Shown: positions 11,304 through 21,916 of the stretch, piece by piece
Layout of the letters: the number at the start of each line of letters is the position of its first letter
How positions within the stretch are numbered: the first letter of the stretch is position 1
Assembly: GCA_963969365.1 (NCBI GenBank)
Contig: OZ017749.1
Span: 1,736,001 to 1,800,000, forward strand
DNA from: Asterochloris sp. CNOR1
Lineage: Eukaryota; Chlorophyta; Trebouxiophyceae; Trebouxiales; Trebouxiaceae
Length of the DNA stretch: 64,000 nucleotides
Reading direction: 5' to 3'
Program-made: the position numbers and the translations under genes
The notes under the pieces: model-generated
Databases searched by the model: none
Told to the model about the DNA's origin: nothing
Seen by the model: only the letters and a program-made list of their open reading frames with translations

Positions 11304-14300
11304 TCATTTAGGCCCAGATGTGCCCCCAGTGATGCCCAGCATATTTGCGTGCTGGAGCAGTGCTGCCCTGATGTATGTGGCCACTCGGCTTGGTGGTTGT
11401 TCAAACAGCGTTGCCAACGACTGCTGCTGCTCCGCAAACAGGTGGCTGTGAGCAGACCGGAGGTCTGCAAGTCCTGGGCAGTGTAGCAGGATATGGCTTT
11501 CATCCTCAATCTCATTCGGTGACCCACAGATTCGGCATGTCCGGTCCTCTCGCTTGAGCTGGGGCAATAGGTATCGCCCAGTCTGTACGCGCAGCTGGTG
11601 GCTGCTGCACCTGATGCTGGCATAGGCTCTGCGTAGCCTGAAGCCTCTGATCCTGGTCAGGTATGTCTGCATGGCATAGGCCGTGTTGGGACCCCGCATC
11701 TGCATGTAGGTGGCCACGGTGGCGGCCTGGCAGTCCCTGAAGCGCTGCTCATGCTGTTCCTTGCCAGGGGCTGTCTCTGCGCTGCCATGTGCCTGTAGTG
11801 CACAGAAGGGGGCCAAGGAGAGGTCGCGGTACAGCGGCAGGTAGCAGACGCCGTCATACATAGCCCATAGCAGGGGCTCCTTCTGAAGCTTCGGCTTGAG
11901 GTCCCAAATGCGTTGTCTGAACCTGTCCACTTGCCGCTGCCAATGCACTGCCAGGGGATATCTGCCAAACTCAGCAAGTGCAATCAGACTGTGTGTGTGG
12001 CAGTGGATGCCAAGCAATCTGCGCAAAAATTGTGCATGCAGAGACTCAAGCTGCGCTGTGGCTTGTGTGCCTGCTCTGTGGTCCCAGAACCAGACCTCAC
12101 AGCCATAGCTCAATATGGGCAGCACCAAGGCATCAAACAACTTGCAGATGCGGCGCGGGCACGTCAAACTGATCTGTGCACAGCGCCTGAGCATGTTGTT
12201 CATGGTTTTACGCGCAGCTTCCAGGTGCTCGCCAAGGGATTTGGCAAAGCCCTCCTTGGTGGCTTCAAACCACAGGCCCAGGTACTTGAATGAATCCGAG
12301 CGCGTCAGGGGGTGCCCACTGTATGTGAAGGTGCTGCATTCTTGGCGCTGTGTCTCAAACACCACCACTTCCGTCTTGACCAAACTGACTCTGAGCCGCC
12401 TGTTTTCACAGAATATCTGTAAAGCATTCAGCAATCGTTGCAGTCCTTCTTCACTTGTGCTCATGAGCACCAAATCGTCTGCGAAGAGCAGCAGCGGCAC
12501 ATCATGAAACATGAGCGTGGGTGCATGGTTTCCTTTAACTTTGCGCATGACCTTGTCCAGCACATCGATCAGCAGTCCAAAGAGGAGTGGGCTGAGGGGG
12601 CTGCCTTGCTGCACTCCTTGCAGGCACCTGAATGCCTCAGATATGCCCCCTCCAGCCCTGACCGCTGCTGAGTCTTGGGCGTACATGCTTTGCAGGCAGC
12701 TCATGAAGTGTCCACACACCCCCAGGTTTTGTAGGACAGCCCACAGCACCCCGCGATCCACTGTGTCAAAGGCCTTCTCAAAATCAACAAAGCAGCAGAA
12801 AAGCTTGCTGTTGTGCCGCCTATATTTTCTTACCAGAATGTTCAGTGTGCTCAGCTGTCCAGCAGTGCTGTGGCCCCTGCGGAAGCCAGCCTGCGGTGGT
12901 GCTCTGAGATTGAGCGCTTCCGCCCACCGGGTCATGCGCTGCTCCATCACTGTGGCAAATAGCTTGGCCAGCACAGGAACGACCGTGATTGGCCGGTAGC
13001 TGTTCATGTTGAGAGGATCCCTCCGTTTTCCCTTGTATACTGCAGTGACTAGGCCAGTGCTGAGCGACGTGGGATAGGTCCCCTTGAGCATGCTGGTGAA
13101 CAGCTTGGCTAGGCAGTGTTGCATGTGGAATGGCCCATGCTTCAGCAGCTCTGCACTCATGCCATCGATGCCAGCTGCTTTGCCAGCACTCAGTTTGCGC
13201 AGACCAGCCCGCACATCAGAAATGGTGCAGTCAGCATTCAGGAAAGCATCTGTGCCAATATGTACTCCTGTGATGGTGTCTTCAGGGAGCAGCTTTGGGA
13301 CGGCAGCAGATGCGGGATGGCTGCCCAGCACCTTCTGCATGTGCGCAGCCTGGATGGCACTGGACAGCGGGCACCCAGGGCGCCTGCGCCACCCTGCTAT
13401 GCGATGAAGATCCGGCAATGAGAGGTGATCCATGCGGCGCATCTCGTTGGTCAGAAACTGTCGATATTTGCGGCGTCGGACAGCCCGGTGCCTGCATCTT
13501 AAACTGTTAGCAGCAGCGTGGTGGGCAGTCAGCACAGGAGCCCTTGCTGCTGCTTTCCATTCACGCCATGAGGCCCAGCATTCTGCATCAAACCACACCG
13601 GAAACTGGCGGGGTTTCTGGCCCCTTCCCTTCTTCAGGGCAAAAGTCTGCACAGCAGCGTCAGCCAAGCATCGTGTCATAGTCAGGACCCCAGCCTCTGG
13701 GTCTGCACAGGCCGCATCTAGCTGCTGCTGGTCTGCAGCACACAGAAAATGCTGCCAGTACTGCTCCTCCCTTTCGGCCTCAAACTTCACAGCAGGCACT
13801 TGCAGACACCCTGCCTTTGAGTGGGCTGGCTGGTCAGCCTGGCCATTGTAGGCTGGGGGCTCCTGTGCAGCAGGCAGCCTGAACCGTGCCATCACAGGGT
13901 GGTGGTCTGAGCAGCTCATGTATGGTGTGCTTACTTTCTGCAGGACTTCAAGCCGCTCTGCCCAGGGGTAGAGGGCTGACGAGGCCATGTGGTAGTCCAG
14001 CGTGGTGCGCACCACACGCTTGCGGCCGCGCATGAAGGTGGTCCTGCCAGTTGGGTCGCCATGGACTCTGCCATTGAGAATGAGCAGGGAATTGTCCTTG
14101 CAGAACTGCAGTTGCTGGCGACCTCTCCTGTCTACTGCATGGGGGCACTCATTTCTTCTTTCTGGCACGTGCTCTGGCAGTTCATCTAGAGCCTGTACAG
14201 CATCAGGGATTTCAGGGCCCTCCAGCATCACATGGTCTGGCAAGGTCCCCGTGTGGGCATTGGTGTCCCCACACACCCAGAACTGAACACCTCTGGGCAA

Positions 14301-14711
14301 CTCTTGAGAGAGTAATCTCATGTCTGCAGATAAATCCTTGAAAGTGGACAGATCTTTGTGCTTGTGGCCTGGGGGCATGTAGCATGTGGCAAAGGCAACG
14401 TGCTGAGGGTGATCACCCCCCAGGCGAACATGCAGCCACAGGTAAGTGCCATCTGGAGCACATTTCCAAACAGAACAGCGGTCAGCCCACTCGCGCTTTA
14501 TGTAGACAGCAATACCCCCATGCGGTACCTTGCCACTTTGTAGGTGGCTGGGGCGCACAAGGTCATGGTAAACATATCCTTGCATGTCAGGCAGGTGTTC
14601 GCCATCGGCGTGCCAGGTCTCTGTCAGGCAAATGAATGTGCAGTTCAGTGCCACCAAGTTCTGTAGTGCATCAGGCATTGACAGGTGTGCTCTGCTGAGC
14701 CCCCCGCGCAT
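11304..14711 (-). CDS. LINE ORF2: AP-type endonuclease, reverse transcriptase, zinc knuckle
   Basis: A single open frame of 1135 aa from ATG 14711. Endonuclease (about 1-275): ETWHADG at 31, GDTNAH at 148, SDHHPVMARF at 268. Reverse transcriptase (about 500-820): GIDGMS 514, YRPI 572, QAGFRRGHST 607, FVDFEKAFDTV 641, QGSPLSPLLFGL 702, LLFADDLVLM 741 (the FADD catalytic motif) and FKYLGLWFE 808. The C-terminal CRIC...H...HC at about 1059-1078 resembles the zf-RVT/CCHC knuckle of L1- and Jockey-type elements. The endonuclease normally starts with a 'WN' block holding the catalytic Asn; here that Asn (in SAVLWN) lies just upstream of the ATG, inside the in-frame leader. Function: nicks the target and copies the LINE RNA there. 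Confidence 0.93.
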   Translation of the reverse strand: MRGGLSRAHLSMPDALQNLVALNCTFICLTETWHADGEHLPDMQGYVYHDLVRPSHLQSGKVPHGGIAVYIKREWADRCSVWKCAPDGTYLWLHVRLGGDHPQHVAFATCYMPPGHKHKDLSTFKDLSADMRLLSQELPRGVQFWVCGDTNAHTGTLPDHVMLEGPEIPDAVQALDELPEHVPERRNECPHAVDRRGRQQLQFCKDNSLLILNGRVHGDPTGRTTFMRGRKRVVRTTLDYHMASSALYPWAERLEVLQKVSTPYMSCSDHHPVMARFRLPAAQEPPAYNGQADQPAHSKAGCLQVPAVKFEAEREEQYWQHFLCAADQQQLDAACADPEAGVLTMTRCLADAAVQTFALKKGRGQKPRQFPVWFDAECWASWREWKAAARAPVLTAHHAAANSLRCRHRAVRRRKYRQFLTNEMRRMDHLSLPDLHRIAGWRRRPGCPLSSAIQAAHMQKVLGSHPASAAVPKLLPEDTITGVHIGTDAFLNADCTISDVRAGLRKLSAGKAAGIDGMSAELLKHGPFHMQHCLAKLFTSMLKGTYPTSLSTGLVTAVYKGKRRDPLNMNSYRPITVVPVLAKLFATVMEQRMTRWAEALNLRAPPQAGFRRGHSTAGQLSTLNILVRKYRRHNSKLFCCFVDFEKAFDTVDRGVLWAVLQNLGVCGHFMSCLQSMYAQDSAAVRAGGGISEAFRCLQGVQQGSPLSPLLFGLLIDVLDKVMRKVKGNHAPTLMFHDVPLLLFADDLVLMSTSEEGLQRLLNALQIFCENRRLRVSLVKTEVVVFETQRQECSTFTYSGHPLTRSDSFKYLGLWFEATKEGFAKSLGEHLEAARKTMNNMLRRCAQISLTCPRRICKLFDALVLPILSYGCEVWFWDHRAGTQATAQLESLHAQFLRRLLGIHCHTHSLIALAEFGRYPLAVHWQRQVDRFRQRIWDLKPKLQKEPLLWAMYDGVCYLPLYRDLSLAPFCALQAHGSAETAPGKEQHEQRFRDCQAATVATYMQMRGPNTAYAMQTYLTRIRGFRLRRAYASIRCSSHQLRVQTGRYLLPQLKREDRTCRICGSPNEIEDESHILLHCPGLADLRSAHSHLFAEQQQSLATLFEQPPSRVATYIRAALLQHANMLGITGGTSGPK

Positions 14712-14756
14712 GTTCCATAATACCGCGGAGAGCTCGGCAGCATGGGTCCCTTCTCC

Positions 14757-16028
14757 CTAGCAGCTCCTATCCAGGAGCCACCGGCCGCTGTCGGTGCGGA
14801 TCCAAATGCGGTCCAGTCGGAAGCAGCAGGTGATGTTCTGCTTGCGCAAGTCGCGAAAGCGGCCCATGGCCAGGCGCTTCCTCATCTGTTGCTCAGGGGT
14901 CAAATCTGGCTGCAGATAAACCTTGTTAAATGCTGGATGGTGCTTGAGCTGACTTGCAGCACGTAGTACACTGGCACATTGATCTTTGCGGGCAACCCGT
15001 ATGCGCACAGGGGGAGTCTTCCCTGTCGCATTTCTCAGCTTGATGCGCTCTACCTTCAGCACCTCAACACCCTCAAGGTGCAGGCCATCCTTCAGCATGT
15101 CAGCAACCTGGTTCTGAAGCATGCCCACATCCTCAGTGCTGAAGTCCTGTGCATCAGGCCCCTCGCAAGTCATTCCATGTGCCACCACCACATCCTCATT
15201 AGCAGGTACACTCTTATCTGCAGGCTCCGCCGCTCTGTCTGCATCACGCTCCTGAATCACCCGTTCCAGCTGGGTCTGCTGCTCCTCAGTCCTCATTTGC
15301 GTCTGCCGCAGCCCTGCCTCTACTGCCTGCATTGCAGCCTGGCTTGGCCCACTGGTGGCTGCCGTGGTCTGTGCCTGCTCAAGCTGTTGCACCCGCTGTA
15401 AGGTGGCTGCCAGTTGCGTCTGGGTATCTGTCAGCTTTTGTTCTACTGCACTGAGCTTCTGCTCCAGCTGCTGGTCCCGGCCGCGAAGCATGTGCTGGAC
15501 CATTGCCCTTATGTCTGCTTCTGATAAGACCTTTGCAGGCCTCATGTCTGCAGCGGCGTCGCTGCCTTCTGCAGCCTGTGGTGCAGGCGTCAGCAGCACT
15601 GCGGGCCCCAACTCCCCCACCTCAAGGGCGGCAGGGGTGTTGTTACCAGCATCAGCAGCTGAGGCTGCTGAGGCTGGTGCCAAAAGCCCAGTCTCAGCAG
15701 GTCCAGACACCAGCGCATCAGGCTCTGCAGTCGGTGCCAAAGGACCAACTACAGGCAATGGCGTCACGGCCATGCTGCCACCTGTCTTGCCACCTGCCCT
15801 GCCTCCTCTTGCATCAGGCAGGCGTGCCTGCTTGGCGAGTCTGCTGCTGTCTTGGCCTCCATCACATTCAGTCAAATCATCGCTCTTGTCGGCCCAGCGG
15901 TTCACTGTTGTATCCTTGCCAGCCCTCCCAGGCTGCACCCTGCTCAAAAGAGGCGGTGCTGCTGGTCGGCCAGGCTTTGGCGCCTCCCGGCCTGGGCTAA
16001 ATCTGCGCTGTGCTGAGCTGAGCACCAT
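14757..16028 (-). CDS. LINE ORF1: coiled-coil nucleic-acid-binding protein
   Basis: The open frame reaches upstream to about 16172, but the first ATG is at 16028 (MVLSSAQRRFSPG), giving 423 aa. The N-terminal half is Ala/Pro-rich. The middle is a coiled coil (LEQKLSAVEQKLTDTQTQL and following heptads), and the C-terminal part (FNKVYLQPDLTPEQQMRKR...) resembles the CTD-like RNA-binding segment of L1-type ORF1 proteins. The likely role is to coat the element RNA and form the RNP. The stop is a single UAG (14759-14757) in the same frame as ORF2; after it the frame stays open for 16 codons to the ORF2 ATG. Confidence 0.82.
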   Translation of the reverse strand: MVLSSAQRRFSPGREAPKPGRPAAPPLLSRVQPGRAGKDTTVNRWADKSDDLTECDGGQDSSRLAKQARLPDARGGRAGGKTGGSMAVTPLPVVGPLAPTAEPDALVSGPAETGLLAPASAASAADAGNNTPAALEVGELGPAVLLTPAPQAAEGSDAAADMRPAKVLSEADIRAMVQHMLRGRDQQLEQKLSAVEQKLTDTQTQLAATLQRVQQLEQAQTTAATSGPSQAAMQAVEAGLRQTQMRTEEQQTQLERVIQERDADRAAEPADKSVPANEDVVVAHGMTCEGPDAQDFSTEDVGMLQNQVADMLKDGLHLEGVEVLKVERIKLRNATGKTPPVRIRVARKDQCASVLRAASQLKHHPAFNKVYLQPDLTPEQQMRKRLAMGRFRDLRKQNITCCFRLDRIWIRTDSGRWLLDRSC

Positions 16029-16242
16029 GCGATCAGTGTCAACAGCAGATCGCCTGAACTGAGAGCGGTGGACCCTCCAAAGCTGGACCCTCCAAAGCAG
16101 TGTTGTGCAGATCTGTGAGCGATCGAACAAGTTGCTCTCGGAGGTAAGATGAATGACCTGAAAGGTCAACACGAAAGACGGTTACTCAGGGAAGACACAC
16201 TGGCAGCCCTGCGCACCTTGCTGCTTCCCGTGTCACTGCGCA

Positions 16243-17432
16243 ATGGACCTCAGACTCATAGCCGTCTTGTTGTCGATAACCTGCGTTGTGCCTGGGTGGG
16301 CTGCTTGTCCATCGAATGCCGAGATTGATCAGAGCTATACCCTGGTGAGCACCTCTTACTTGTCCCAGCTGGTCGGCTCTGAAGTGACCCCTGCTGACAT
16401 CCTTGGTGCAGAACATTGCCATGCTGGCCAGCAAACCAAAGCAGCAGGACCTTCTGATCAGTCTGCGCTCCTTGCTGGCCTACCGGACCACCTGCGTCCA
16501 CATGCATTTTCTGGTGGAGTCTGGGATGGAGGTTTGTCAAGCTACACTGCACCGTAGCAGCACCTGCCCAAGTCACACCCGAGCTGGTCTCATCTGCAGG
16601 AAGACATAAGAGCAGAGCTGGCGACACATCTGAACTGTGTGAATTTGTCCTGCTATGAGTTGCCGCGTGGAGAGGACCCCCGTCTCGAGGATATCCCCAG
16701 CAGATTCTCCAAGGCATCTGTTGCCAAGCTCCTGATCCCTGACATCATTCCAGCTGATGTCAAGGAGATTGTGGTGGTGGATGTAGATACCTTGTTCCTT
16801 GCTGACATATGTCAGCCTGCCAGGTGACCTCTCTGAGCTGTATATGCAAATGTGTTGAGGTCTGTCAAGGCTTCATTTACTCACGCTGCAACTGTGACTT
16901 CAGGCAGCAGTTCCTAAACTTCTCACAGGACACAATTTTCGGCGCTGCTACAGAGCAGAGTTGGTGGTATGAGAAGCAGGTTTGGGAGCATCACGAAAAG
17001 GATCTTGGTCGAGGCTTCAATGGCGGGGTGGTCTTTTGGAACCTGGCTCGCGCCAGGAGCTTAGGATGGGCCAACTTCTGGTGGCAAGAAACGCAGAAGG
17101 CCATGCAGGAACTTGGCTGGGACTATCTTGCTCTGGGAGACCAGGACATACTGAACTTGCTGGTCCATGTGGACAAGAACAGGGTGCATGCACTGCCTTG
17201 CGCCTTCAATGTGCAGATGTTCAATCCTGAACGGGGCGCTGTGTGCCTGAACAGAAGTGCTTCGTGCCTGATACTGCATGGCAACGCAGGCTCTTTCCAC
17301 AAAGGTGGTATTCCTGGGCAGAAGCTGTACGCCTTGTTCACTGAGACCAACCCTTCTCAGACTGTTTGCCAAGATCGAGGTAATGTGTCACATCTAGTAC
17401 ATGAGCTTGCATTACTATTAATGAAATTTTGA
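16243..17432 (+). CDS. GT8 LARGE-like glycosyltransferase, copy A
   Basis: Exons 16243-16344, 16412-16531, 16600-16823 and 16904-17432 join to 975 nt, encoding 324 aa with no break. A signal peptide opens it (MDLRLIAVLLSITCVVPGWA). The GT8 domain follows: LLAYRTTCVHMHFLVESGME; AKLLIPDIIPADVKEIVVVD, then VDTLFLADI (the DxD metal/nucleotide-sugar site, D-V-D); GRGFNGGVVFWNLARAR; LALGDQDILNLLV; LPCAFNVQM; and LILHGNAGSFH. The order and spacing match the xylosyl-/glucuronyl-transferase half of LARGE-type enzymes. It probably acts in the Golgi; the donor and acceptor are unknown. Copy B (41387-42592, minus) has the same intron positions. The LINE's 5' end lies within about 200 bases upstream, on the opposite strand. 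Confidence 0.85.
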
Positions 17433-18600
17433 ATCACTCCCTTGATAGTTGAAGCACTCAAAGCCTGTATCCCAGACTAGCTAGATTCACCCTGTTCAGA
17501 GAATGGCATATACAGATTGTGACATACATCTCTCTCCTGGTTCACCAAGCTCTAGTACTACTCCTACTCTTGCAGCAGACACTAACAGACCAAGCTGCAC
17601 TCATATGCACTCATAAAACAGCCAAATGGATGCCCCTGCTGGCAGGGAATGTATGTGCCTATGAGTGCATAATGGACCTGGTTTCGGTGGAATCGGTGGG
17701 CGCAGAATGAAGTTACAATAAGATGTGTTTCACAATGGGTGCATAAGATGTGCAGAATGGGTGTGTCAGGTTTGTGTGTCAGACTGGATAGGTGCCAGCA
17801 GCATGCATATGCACAGCAGCCAGCAGGGCTGCAGGCATCTACAAGGGCACACAAGACACCGTCATCAGAGGCTAGTTGGTTGTGACTCCATCAGTCACTT
17901 GATGCAAAAGCTGCTTCTGCACATAAAGAGTCCTTCATGAGCCGCCAATCGCCTATGTTGAGTGCGCTTAGAGGCTGGGGCTGCCTGGAGCGCAGAGGCA
18001 CCTTTGCAGGTTTGCTATGTTGATACATGTGTTCAGGCACTGCGTGCTGCCATCTTCGCTGTATGCAAGAGGTCCAGGGTTGCCTTGACCATGCTCAACA
18101 GGTGCTAGCACATTCTTCATGCAGCTTCTGGGTTGTGGGCAGGGGGCTGGGTCGATGTCATGAACCTGCTGATACAGGGCAAAAGCAGCGCTCTGAGTAC
18201 GTTACAAATTGTGACAAGCATGCAACTGAATGCCAATTCCCTGCACCTGCGAGCCTTGATACCATGTACACCTGTGTACTGCAGCACATTTTGCTACCTT
18301 GAAAATCAGTGCTGGAGCCTGCAGGGTGCACCAAGTTCTGCTGAGTACAGCGGATGTGGTGGGCCCACCTCAGCGCTGGTGCTACGCTTACATCATGCGA
18401 ACTCATCAGGCCACCATGGTCACAGCAATAGCAAGCGTACCCACAACACTCTGCGGTCGTGTCGTTTGACTCAGACACTGGTCCTGCTGCCAGACATGAA
18501 GCATCAATCCTGCTTGCCCTCTGGTGAATCTGCACACCACCACACAGCCAAGATGGGGTCCATCTAATTTGCAAAACAGCCTGTGGTGGTGCATGAGATC
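17433..18600. other. Unassigned spacer
   Basis: About 1.2 kb between the GT8 copy A stop and the edge of the duplicated SCI1-like block. I see only short, unconvincing frames and no recognisable element. Confidence 0.4.
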
Positions 18601-18829
18601 CTTGACCTGACCCCGGCTGCCAGGCGTATGCCAAACACGGAAGACACATGCCAGCGCAAGCCTTAGCTTGAAGGGGCTGCCACAACTGATGCACACACAT
18701 TGGCAAGCCTGTGCCTCAGACCCCATAGCTCTGCCTTGCTGCCAAGTACAAGCATCCCAGGGTTTGCCAGGTGGGATCTGCCTGCACCCCCCATCTGCAG
18801 CTCAATGATGTCTTGCACCTGGCATGGCA

Positions 18830-21636
18830 GATGAAAAGAGGTCGTCTCTGCCCATGATGTCCCCTCCTCCTGGCAGCTTGAGGAGCTCTGGGCTCTGATT
18901 GCGCGGCTTGGTGGCCTCTTGCCGTGCTATCCTCTGCTTGATCTGCGCCTCCCTGCAGGCACACATGCAGGCTTGCAACGCCATGCATAGCAGCCATGCA
19001 TGGCAGCATCGGCTACTACCATCTGGTAGGCAGGCAGCAGCCTCCATCTGTGCCAACTTTCGCGGAATCTGGACCTCCCTGCAGGCCTGCAGCCAGGTCT
19101 CAGTGTGGTCCATGGACAGGCTCAATGCATGGCCAGGGTCCACCTCCTTGTGAAAGGCAGCCTCAACATGGGGTCAATCCAAATGCAGACAAATTGAAGG
19201 CTGCACCGCAGCAAGCTGCTGCCAGACCCATTGTGTGAGGTCATCATGCGGTCCTTATGGACCGGCCTCTGGGTGCCCACCTGCCAGATCACCTGCACAT
19301 GCACAGTCTGCAGGCAACTCTGAGCTCGATCAGCCTATGGGATGCCCACCTGCCGGTCGCCCTGGGCAGCATCTCATTCATCGGCGCCTTCTGCTCTGTC
19401 TGCCATGCTTTTCTCTCCACCTGCACAGCAGGGCCTGATTTGTGAAGCCTGCCCCAGAATCTGTTGACCCCTTGACACTTGTCTGCAGGGTTTCCTGCTG
19501 CCATCTCAGGAAAGCTGCCAGCGCTGCTTTGTCTTAGACCAGAGCCTTAAGCTGTCATGGTCCCATGTGAGAGCCTGCGGCTGCTGGCTCGGGCAGCACA
19601 AGCAAATGCAGGAGGCAGCTGCAATGCCACACTCTAGCCTTTTGCAGTCAGCACACATGTGCGGCCTGCTGCCCGCAGCACTGCGCACCTGCCGTCCAAC
19701 TCACCAAGCTGCCTGTGCTGCCAGGTTGACTCACAGTCATCTGACAATCAGATTGCCTGCTACCCCTTCGGCAGTTCGCATACTTAATTTGTAGAATGCT
19801 GTGCTGCCTGTGCATCCTGCTCGCCCACAATGACTGCACAACCTCACTGACGGCTGCTAGTACCCACAGCATGGTGAGCAACTCATGTCATAACCTGTCT
19901 GCCGTCAACTGCCGATCTGCCGAGGCAGCTCGCTGGAGTGCAAGTGCCGCAGCAAGGGCAGCAGCACCACCCCTGCTGTGCAGGCAAGCCGCCATTGTGC
20001 ACCTCCTGATGCACATGCTGCCTGCTCGTCCAGTCACGGCACCCACCTCCTGCCCAGCATGTCGGAATGCTTGTGTCAACAGGCTGGCCTTCTGCACAAG
20101 TTGAGACCCAGCGAAAAGTGGCTCCTTGTCTGGCCCACAACTGCTGATCTGCAGTGCAATGCTGCAGCAGCAGCACAGCCACCTTGCACTGTGTAGCCGC
20201 TGATGATGCACACATGCTGCCTGCCTTCCCCATTGCTTTGCCCACCTGCTGCCCAGCCTGCCGGGCTGCCTGTGCCTCCCGCTCATCCTTCATGACAGCT
20301 GCCATCCCCACAGCACCAGTGTCCAATGCATCACCTGCAAGGCAGCAGACCACCACATCGCTTGACTGCGCCCCTCAGCGTGCAGGCTGTCGGGTACACC
20401 CCTAGGTCTGAGTGGACTGGCCTGCCGCAGGAAAAGGGACAGAAAATGCAGACACCAGCGACTGAGAAGAGTACTGCCCTGCAGGCCTTCACCATGCTAG
20501 GACCATGCTGCCCAAAGCGCGACCCACAACAGGTCTGCAGCGCACCTCCTGTCCTCATGCCCCACTGGAAGCCGGTGCGCCGCATGGTGGCTGCCTCTGC
20601 AGTCAGGCCAGTGCAGTAGCGCGCTGGCAGCTTGCGCGGGATCCCCACTTGGAGGAAGTCGTCTGCAGGCGCAGGGAGTGAGTGCATGGGCAACAGGTGT
20701 GACAGAGAGCTGGAAGTCAAGCCTGGCTGCAGCCAGCTCCTGCCTCCCTGCGATGCGAGTGGTGATCATGGACACTGAGCTGTGCTCCGTGTCTGCTAAA
20801 GTTGCGGCAAGGCAGCACTGCCAAAGGCATGCTGGGGCACCTCCTGCTCGTGACAGCGAGCGAGATGGCCTCATCGAACAGAGCCCGGCTGTCCTCAGCC
20901 GACAGCTCCTCTCGCAATCAGGTTGAGAACTCTGGGCTGCGCTGGAAGTAGTCATCGCTGGACAACTTTGGATCTGCAGATGCCAAGACCCTGTTTCAAT
21001 GCCCACAGTGCCAACATGGTCGACTGCACAGGAGGGCTAGTCCAAAGGCTGCACGACCCACCTGTCTGGAAACATTCAGAGGCGCATGATTGACAGGCGG
21101 CCTGCTGGCAGACTTCAGAGCTGCTAGAGGAGCATGCATTCAGAGACAGCTGCATGATAGGTTGAATGGAAAAGCAGCAGCAAGGTCAAGGCCGGCTTGC
21201 AACAAGCAAGAGGTGCAGGCAACACTGCTGCATGAGCACCACAGCAGCAGATGGCAGAAAAGCAGGGGCAGCTTGGCATCAGGGAGGGCTGCATGATAGG
21301 CAGAGGGGCAGACCTTTCTTCAACACTCTCTTGGCATCTTTGAGCCTGCGCTCCTCACTTGATCTGTGCTCCTCCTTGAGCCCACTTTGGTTCTGCAGCA
21401 ATCAAGTCATAGTGGTTGATGAGCAGCAGGGAGTAGCAGCCGTGCAACAGTACTGGGCAAGCACTTGCCCTGTGCTTCTTGTCTTGCTTGCTTCTGCGCG
21501 CATCTGTACAGGCCATCAGAAATCCCTTTTGGTGGCTGCTGTGGCAACCATTGCCAGATGAGTCTTCAATCAGCATCTTACCTGGGGACTCATCTGAACT
21601 GCCACAATCTGCATGTTTCCTCTGCTTGGAGCCCAT
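18830..21636 (-). pseudogene. Broken SCI1-like gene, copy 1
   Basis: A minus-strand copy of the SCI1-like gene whose intact version is at 48395-52303. The start (MGSKQRKHADCGSSDESPG, ATG 21636), the Lys-rich segment (SEERRLKDAKRVLKK) and the later exons with NEMLPRATGR (about 19350-19420) and SPELLKLPGGGDIMG (about 18850-18960) are all present. The SCI1 core exon (20860-20960) is disrupted: EFST is followed by TGA where the intact copy has TGG, seven codons are missing next to it, and one base is lost near the exon start. I see no counterpart of the intact gene's last exon. It shares a head-to-head promoter with symplekin, which is intact here. Confidence 0.82.
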
Positions 21637-21916
21637 GCCCTTTCGGAGACAGGCTGCCTTGATTGCAGATATAGAGAAGGACCCTCCTCACTGGGTCCTG
21701 ACCAGAAAGGCTTCTCCACGTGATGCACCTTGGTGAAGGTCACGGCTCCCTGCACTTTTGGCAAATGTCCAGCTGGTCAACGTTGACATGAGGTCAGTCG
21801 TTTGCAAGAATGATGGCACTTCGAAAAAGGAGGCCTCGAAAAGCCTCACGCAGGCAGCAGCTAACGCGTTGCAGCCCGCGTCAGATCATGCTATAATCAT
21901 GCAGCACATTGACTGA
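21637..21916. promoter_or_regulatory. Bidirectional promoter region, symplekin / SCI1-like copy 1
   Basis: 280 bases separate the divergent start codons of the SCI1-like relic (21636, -) and symplekin (21917, +). A homologous 266-bp interval (48129-48394) separates the same pair in the other copy, so this is a duplicated shared promoter. I recognise no specific motif. Confidence 0.6.

Larger units (their letters stand above)
10745..16200 (-). mobile_element. LINE (non-LTR retrotransposon), apparently full length
   Basis: A minus-strand non-LTR retrotransposon with a coiled-coil ORF1, an endonuclease/reverse-transcriptase ORF2 and a C-terminal zinc knuckle, and no RNase H domain that I can see. 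The 5' end lies between ORF1's first ATG (16028) and about 16205, where sequence homologous to GT8 copy B's upstream flank begins. The 3' end is not marked by poly(A). A candidate is the (ATC)n microsatellite at 10745-10758, as many algal LINEs end in short repeats; that makes a 3' UTR of about 550 bases. No target-site duplication was found by eye. Both ORFs are open, so the copy is young or selected. Confidence 0.8.

Noticed and set aside
2789-14759. UAG as a sense codon (nuclear code change), suggested by TAG at the ENGase Glu and between LINE ORFs
   Set aside because: The ENGase copy has other frame breaks as well, and the sigma-factor, Z-ISO, symplekin and GT genes show no in-frame UAG in conserved blocks. 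Local explanations suffice.
16345-16411. Apparent frame break near the N-terminus of both GT8 genes
   Set aside because: Both reduce to a small phase-0 intron (67 nt in copy A, GTGAGC...GTGCAG; 70 nt in copy B, 42490-42421). After removal both CDSs are open and divisible by three, so neither is a pseudogene.
19883-20356. 157-aa and similar Cys/Gly/Gln-rich frames recurring in all three SCI1-like copies
   Set aside because: They recur because the DNA is duplicated. They span introns of the SCI1-like gene, and the true exons are in other frames and much shorter.
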